A stretch of 64,000 bases of DNA from Pseudomonas mendocina (lineage in GTDB: Bacteria > Pseudomonadota > Gammaproteobacteria > Pseudomonadales > Pseudomonadaceae): positions 2,728,001 to 2,792,000 of the forward strand of contig NZ_LR134290.1 of NCBI RefSeq assembly GCF_900636545.1, written 5' to 3'. Positions within the stretch are counted from its first letter, which is position 1. Every line of letters starts with the position of its first letter. The translations under genes were made by a program, and so were the position numbers. Shown in pieces: positions 60,812-64,000 of this stretch. The notes beneath the pieces were generated by a model. It was not told where the DNA came from. It did no database searches and was given only the letters and a program-made list of their open reading frames with translations.

Positions 60812-60838
60812 TTCCCTCTCCCATGAATGGGAGAGGGA
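60812..60838. repeat. Palindrome after acnD
   Basis: TCCCTCTCCCA-TGAA-TGGGAGAGGGA, perfect 11-base arms; common in Pseudomonas. May act as mRNA stabiliser or terminator. Confidence 0.6.
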
Positions 60839-60851
60839 GCAGACCGCGTCA

Positions 60852-63473
60852 TCACGCCACCGCGCCTTCGAGGAAGTCCTTGGCGAAGCGCTGCAGCACG
60901 CCGCCGGCCTTGTACACGCTGACATCCGCCGCGGTATCCAGGCGGCAGGTCACCGGCACGCGCACTACCTCACCGCTGCGGCGATTGACCACCAGGGTCA
61001 GCTCGCAACGCGGCGAAATGTCGCCCTCGATGTCATAGGTTTCGGTGCCGTCCAGCCCCAGGGTCAGGCGCGTGGTGCCCGCTTTGAACTCCACCGGCAG
61101 CACACCCATGCCCACCAGATTGGTGCGGTGGATGCGCTCGAAGCCCTCGGCGACGATCACCTCCACGCCTGCCAAACGCACGCCCTTGGCCGCCCAGTCA
61201 CGGGACGAGCCCTGGCCGTAGTCGGCACCGGCAATGATGATCAGGTTCTGCTTGCGGTTCATGTAGGTTTCGATGGCCTCCCACATACGCATCACCTGAC
61301 CTTCCGGCTCGACGCGGGCCAGCGAGCCCTTCTTCACCTGTCCGTCGACCACGACCATCTCGTTGACCAGTTGCGGGTTGGCAAAGGTGGCGCGCTGCGC
61401 GGTCAGGTGATCGCCACGGTGGGTCGCGTAAGAGTTGAAGTCCTCCTCCGGCAGGCCCATTTTCGCCAGGTACTCGCCAGCTGCCGAGTCCGCCAGGATG
61501 GCATTGGATGGAGACAGGTGGTCGGTGGTGATGTTGTCCGGCAGGATCGCCAGCGGGCGCATGCCCTTGAGCGTGCGCTCGCCGGCCAGCGCGCCTTCCC
61601 AGTAAGGCGGGCGGCGGATATAGGTGCTCATCGGCCGCCAGTCGTACAACGGGCTCTCGGCCTCTTGCACGCTGCCCAGGTCGAACATCGGAATATAGAT
61701 CTGCTTGAACTGTTCGGGCTTCACCGAGGCGGCGACGATGGCATCGATCTCCTCGTCACTCGGCCACAAGTCCTTCAACGTGATCGGCCTGCCTTGGGCA
61801 TCGGTGCCCAGCGCATCCTGCTCGATATCGAAACGCACAGTGCCGGCAATGGCATAAGCCACCACCAGCGGCGGCGAGGCGAGGAAGGCTTGCTTGGCGT
61901 AGGGGTGGATACGCCCGTCGAAGTTACGGTTGCCCGAAAGCACAGCCGTGGCGTACAGGTCACGGTCGATGATTTCCTTCTGGATCACCGGATCGAGCGC
62001 GCCGGACATGCCGTTGCAGGTGGTGCAGGCGTAGGCAACGATGCCGAAGCCGAGCTTCTCCAGTTCCGGCAGCAGGCCGGCCTCTTCGAGGTACAGCTTG
62101 GCGACTTTCGAGCCGGGAGCGAACGACGTTTTCACCCAGGTTTTGCGCACGAGGCCCAGCGCATTGGCCTTCTTCGCCACCAGACCGGCGGCGATGACGT
62201 TGCGCGGGTTGGAAGTGTTGGTGCAACTGGTGATGGCGGCGATGATCACCGCGCCATCTGGCATCAGCCCCTGGGCTTCTTCACCCTTGCCGGCTTGCAG
62301 CTTGGCTTCGTCGGCGATACCGCGCTCGGCCAGCGCCGAGGTCGGCAGGCGCCGATGCGGGTTGCTCGGGCCGGCCATGTTGCGCACCACGCTGCCCAGG
62401 TCGAAACGCAGCACGCGCTCGTACTCGGCGGTTTTCAGCGCGTCGCTCCACAGGCCAAGGGTCTTGGCGTAGGTTTCCACCAACGCCACCTGCTCCGGCT
62501 CGCGGCCAGTAAGCTTGAGGTAGTCGATGGTCTGACCGTCGATATAGAACATCGAGGCGGTGGCGCCGTATTCCGGGCACATGTTGGAGATGGTCGCGCG
62601 GTCACCGATGGACAGGCTGTCCGCACCCTCGCCGAAGAACTCGACGTAGGCACCCACGACGCGCTCCTTGCGCAGGAACTCGGTCAGCGCCAGGACGATA
62701 TCGGTGGCGGTAATGCCCGGCTGACGCTTGCCGGTCAGTTCGACGCCGACGATATCGGGCAGGCGCATCATCGATGGGTGACCAAGCATCACCGTCTCGG
62801 CCTCCAGACCGCCGACGCCAATGGCGATCACGCCCAGTGCATCCACGTGCGGGGTGTGCGAGTCGGTGCCGACGCAGGTGTCGGGGAAGGCGATGCCGCC
62901 GCGCGCCTGGATCACCGGGCTCATCTTCTCCAGGTTGATCTGGTGCATGATGCCGTTGCCGGCCGGGATCACGTCGACGTTCTTGAACGCTGTTTTCGTC
63001 CAGTCGATGAAGTGGAAGCGATCCTCGTTGCGGCGATCCTCGATGGCGCGGTTCTTCTCGAAGGCATCCGGGTCGAAGCCCGGCGCTTCCACGGCCAGCG
63101 AGTGGTCGACGATCAACTGGGTCGGCACCACCGGGTTGACCTTGGACGGATCACCACCTTTTTCGGCGATGGCGTCGCGCAAGCCGGCCAGGTCGACCAG
63201 CGCGGTCTGGCCAAGAATGTCGTGGCAGACCACGCGCGCCGGGTACCAGGGAAAATCCAGGTCGCGCTTGCGGTAGACCAGTTGCTCCAGCGAGGCGGTC
63301 AGATCCTGCCGATCGCAGCGACGCACCAGTTGCTCGGCAAGTACGCGCGAGGTGTAGGGCAGCTTGTCCCAAGCGCCGGCCTGGATCGACTCGACCGCCT
63401 CGCGGGCGTCGAAGTAATCCAGCGCGGTGCCAGGCAGGCGCTTGCGGTATTGGCTATTCACGGTGTCATTCAT
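60852..63473 (-). CDS. acnD: 2-Methylcitrate dehydratase, Fe/S-dependent (AcnD)
   Basis: An 873-residue aconitase-like enzyme that dehydrates 2-methylcitrate. Fe-S ligand region SCTNTSN and CTTCNGMSG, plus SRDWAAKG. Starts two bases after the prpC stop, so it belongs to the prp operon. Confidence 0.95.
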   Translation of the reverse strand: MNDTVNSQYRKRLPGTALDYFDAREAVESIQAGAWDKLPYTSRVLAEQLVRRCDRQDLTASLEQLVYRKRDLDFPWYPARVVCHDILGQTALVDLAGLRDAIAEKGGDPSKVNPVVPTQLIVDHSLAVEAPGFDPDAFEKNRAIEDRRNEDRFHFIDWTKTAFKNVDVIPAGNGIMHQINLEKMSPVIQARGGIAFPDTCVGTDSHTPHVDALGVIAIGVGGLEAETVMLGHPSMMRLPDIVGVELTGKRQPGITATDIVLALTEFLRKERVVGAYVEFFGEGADSLSIGDRATISNMCPEYGATASMFYIDGQTIDYLKLTGREPEQVALVETYAKTLGLWSDALKTAEYERVLRFDLGSVVRNMAGPSNPHRRLPTSALAERGIADEAKLQAGKGEEAQGLMPDGAVIIAAITSCTNTSNPRNVIAAGLVAKKANALGLVRKTWVKTSFAPGSKVAKLYLEEAGLLPELEKLGFGIVAYACTTCNGMSGALDPVIQKEIIDRDLYATAVLSGNRNFDGRIHPYAKQAFLASPPLVVAYAIAGTVRFDIEQDALGTDAQGRPITLKDLWPSDEEIDAIVAASVKPEQFKQIYIPMFDLGSVQEAESPLYDWRPMSTYIRRPPYWEGALAGERTLKGMRPLAILPDNITTDHLSPSNAILADSAAGEYLAKMGLPEEDFNSYATHRGDHLTAQRATFANPQLVNEMVVVDGQVKKGSLARVEPEGQVMRMWEAIETYMNRKQNLIIIAGADYGQGSSRDWAAKGVRLAGVEVIVAEGFERIHRTNLVGMGVLPVEFKAGTTRLTLGLDGTETYDIEGDISPRCELTLVVNRRSGEVVRVPVTCRLDTAADVSVYKAGGVLQRFAKDFLEGAVA

Positions 63474-63475
63474 GG

Positions 63476-64000
63476 TTATTTACGATCCTTGAGCGGCACG
63501 AACTTCAGGTCTTCGGGGCCTGTGTAGTTGGCGCTCGGACGGATGATCTTGCCGTCGATGCGTTGCTCGATGACATGAGCGGACCAGCCGGCGGTGCGGG
63601 CGATGACGAACAGCGGGGTGAACATGGCGGTGGGCACGCCCATCATGTGGTAGCTGACGGCGCTGAACCAATCGAGGTTGGGGAACATCTTCTTGATGTC
63701 CCACATGATAGTTTCCAGACGCTCGGCGATGTCGAACATCTTGGTATTGCCCTGCTCCACGGACAGCTCGCGGGCCACTTCCTTGATCACCTTGTTGCGT
63801 GGGTCGCTCACGGTGTAGACCGGATGACCGAAGCCGATCACCACTTCCTTGCGCCCTACCCGCTCGCGGATATCGGCCTCGGCCTCGTCCGGGTTGTCGT
63901 AGCGCTTCTGCACCTCGAAGGCCACCTCGTTGGCGCCGCCGTGTTTCGGCCCACGCAGCGCGCCGATAGCGCCGGCGATGCAGGAGAACAGGTCGGAACC
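63476..64000 (-). CDS. prpC: 2-Methylcitrate synthase, C-terminal part (partial)
   Basis: Open to the window edge; 174 residues seen. Citrate-synthase-family ending: [13 protein letters not shown] (active-site His), FGHPVY with the second His and YTGPEDLKF. The downstream gene acnD two bases later gives the 2-methylcitrate specificity. Confidence 0.92.
   Translation of the reverse strand, partial: GSDLFSCIAGAIGALRGPKHGGANEVAFEVQKRYDNPDEAEADIRERVGRKEVVIGFGHPVYTVSDPRNKVIKEVARELSVEQGNTKMFDIAERLETIMWDIKKMFPNLDWFSAVSYHMMGVPTAMFTPLFVIARTAGWSAHVIEQRIDGKIIRPSANYTGPEDLKFVPLKDRK

Noticed and set aside
60282..63527. A 1081-codon open frame on the plus strand opposite acnD and prpF
   Set aside because: Translation is rich in His, Gln and Arg without family motifs; it is the antisense shadow of two well-recognised enzymes in GC-rich DNA.

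Overview
The window is a high-GC chromosomal segment of a Pseudomonas, most like the P. mendocina / P. oleovorans group. The evidence is gene order shared with P. aeruginosa (cmaX-cfrX-cmpX-sigX-oprF next to cobA-nasC-nirD-nirB; ppsA/ppsR divergent; prpC-acnD-prpF; earP-efp with the Arg32-type EF-P) and several palindromic extragenic repeat families of the REP type. Species assignment is inference.

Left part (1-20.1 kb): the end of a sulfite/nitrite reductase gene with its DUF934 partner; a DeaD-type RNA helicase; a spermidine-synthase-like methyltransferase; a tightly overlapping four-gene operon (flavin monooxygenase, BASS transporter, SDR dehydrogenase, TauE/SafE permease) of unknown substrate; a class II DAHP synthase; an M48 lipoprotein protease; an LprI-like protein; a YcaQ-like glycosylase; an EamA transporter gene broken by a frameshift; a DUF1127 protein; two LysR regulators around a TauE/SafE permease; an RDD protein; and the EF-P / EarP pair.

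Middle (20.1-32.7 kb): a complete-looking filamentous prophage (Inoviridae, Pf-like order) inserted into the 3' end of tRNA-Ser(GGA). A perfect 30-bp direct repeat of the tRNA 3' end marks both ends. The rightward structural and replication arm reads excisionase-like gene, small proteins, ssDNA-binding candidate, coat proteins, pIII-like, pVI-like, Zot/pI ATPase, Rep, integrase. The leftward accessory arm starts at a repressor-like gene. It carries a pair of overlapping AT-rich genes (one a membrane protein), an unknown membrane-anchored protein, a CsrA-like RNA-binding protein and a 640-residue NACHT NTPase. The NACHT protein is the best candidate for an anti-phage or immunity system carried by the phage.

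Right-middle (33-50.3 kb): after a small membrane protein, a crotonase and small unknowns comes a nitrate-assimilation cluster. It holds a nitrate ABC transporter (nrtA, nrtB, nrtD), a PL7 alginate-lyase-like gene and a thioesterase, an MFS nitrate/nitrite transporter, a PP2C-phosphatase/Ser-Thr-kinase fusion, nirB-nirD, the assimilatory nitrate reductase and cobA (siroheme synthesis). Three transcription units (nrt, MFS, nirB) each have the same leader: a sigma-54 promoter, two six-base-loop hairpins of the ANTAR type (loops starting with A and with G at position 4), then an intrinsic terminator. This is the architecture expected for NtrC/sigma-54 activation plus NasT antitermination, although nasT and nasS are not in the window.

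Right part (50.3-64 kb): oprF, sigX, cmpX, cfrX, cmaX, rraA, an alpha/beta hydrolase, ppsA (TTG start), ppsR, and the methylcitrate genes prpF, acnD and the 3' part of prpC.
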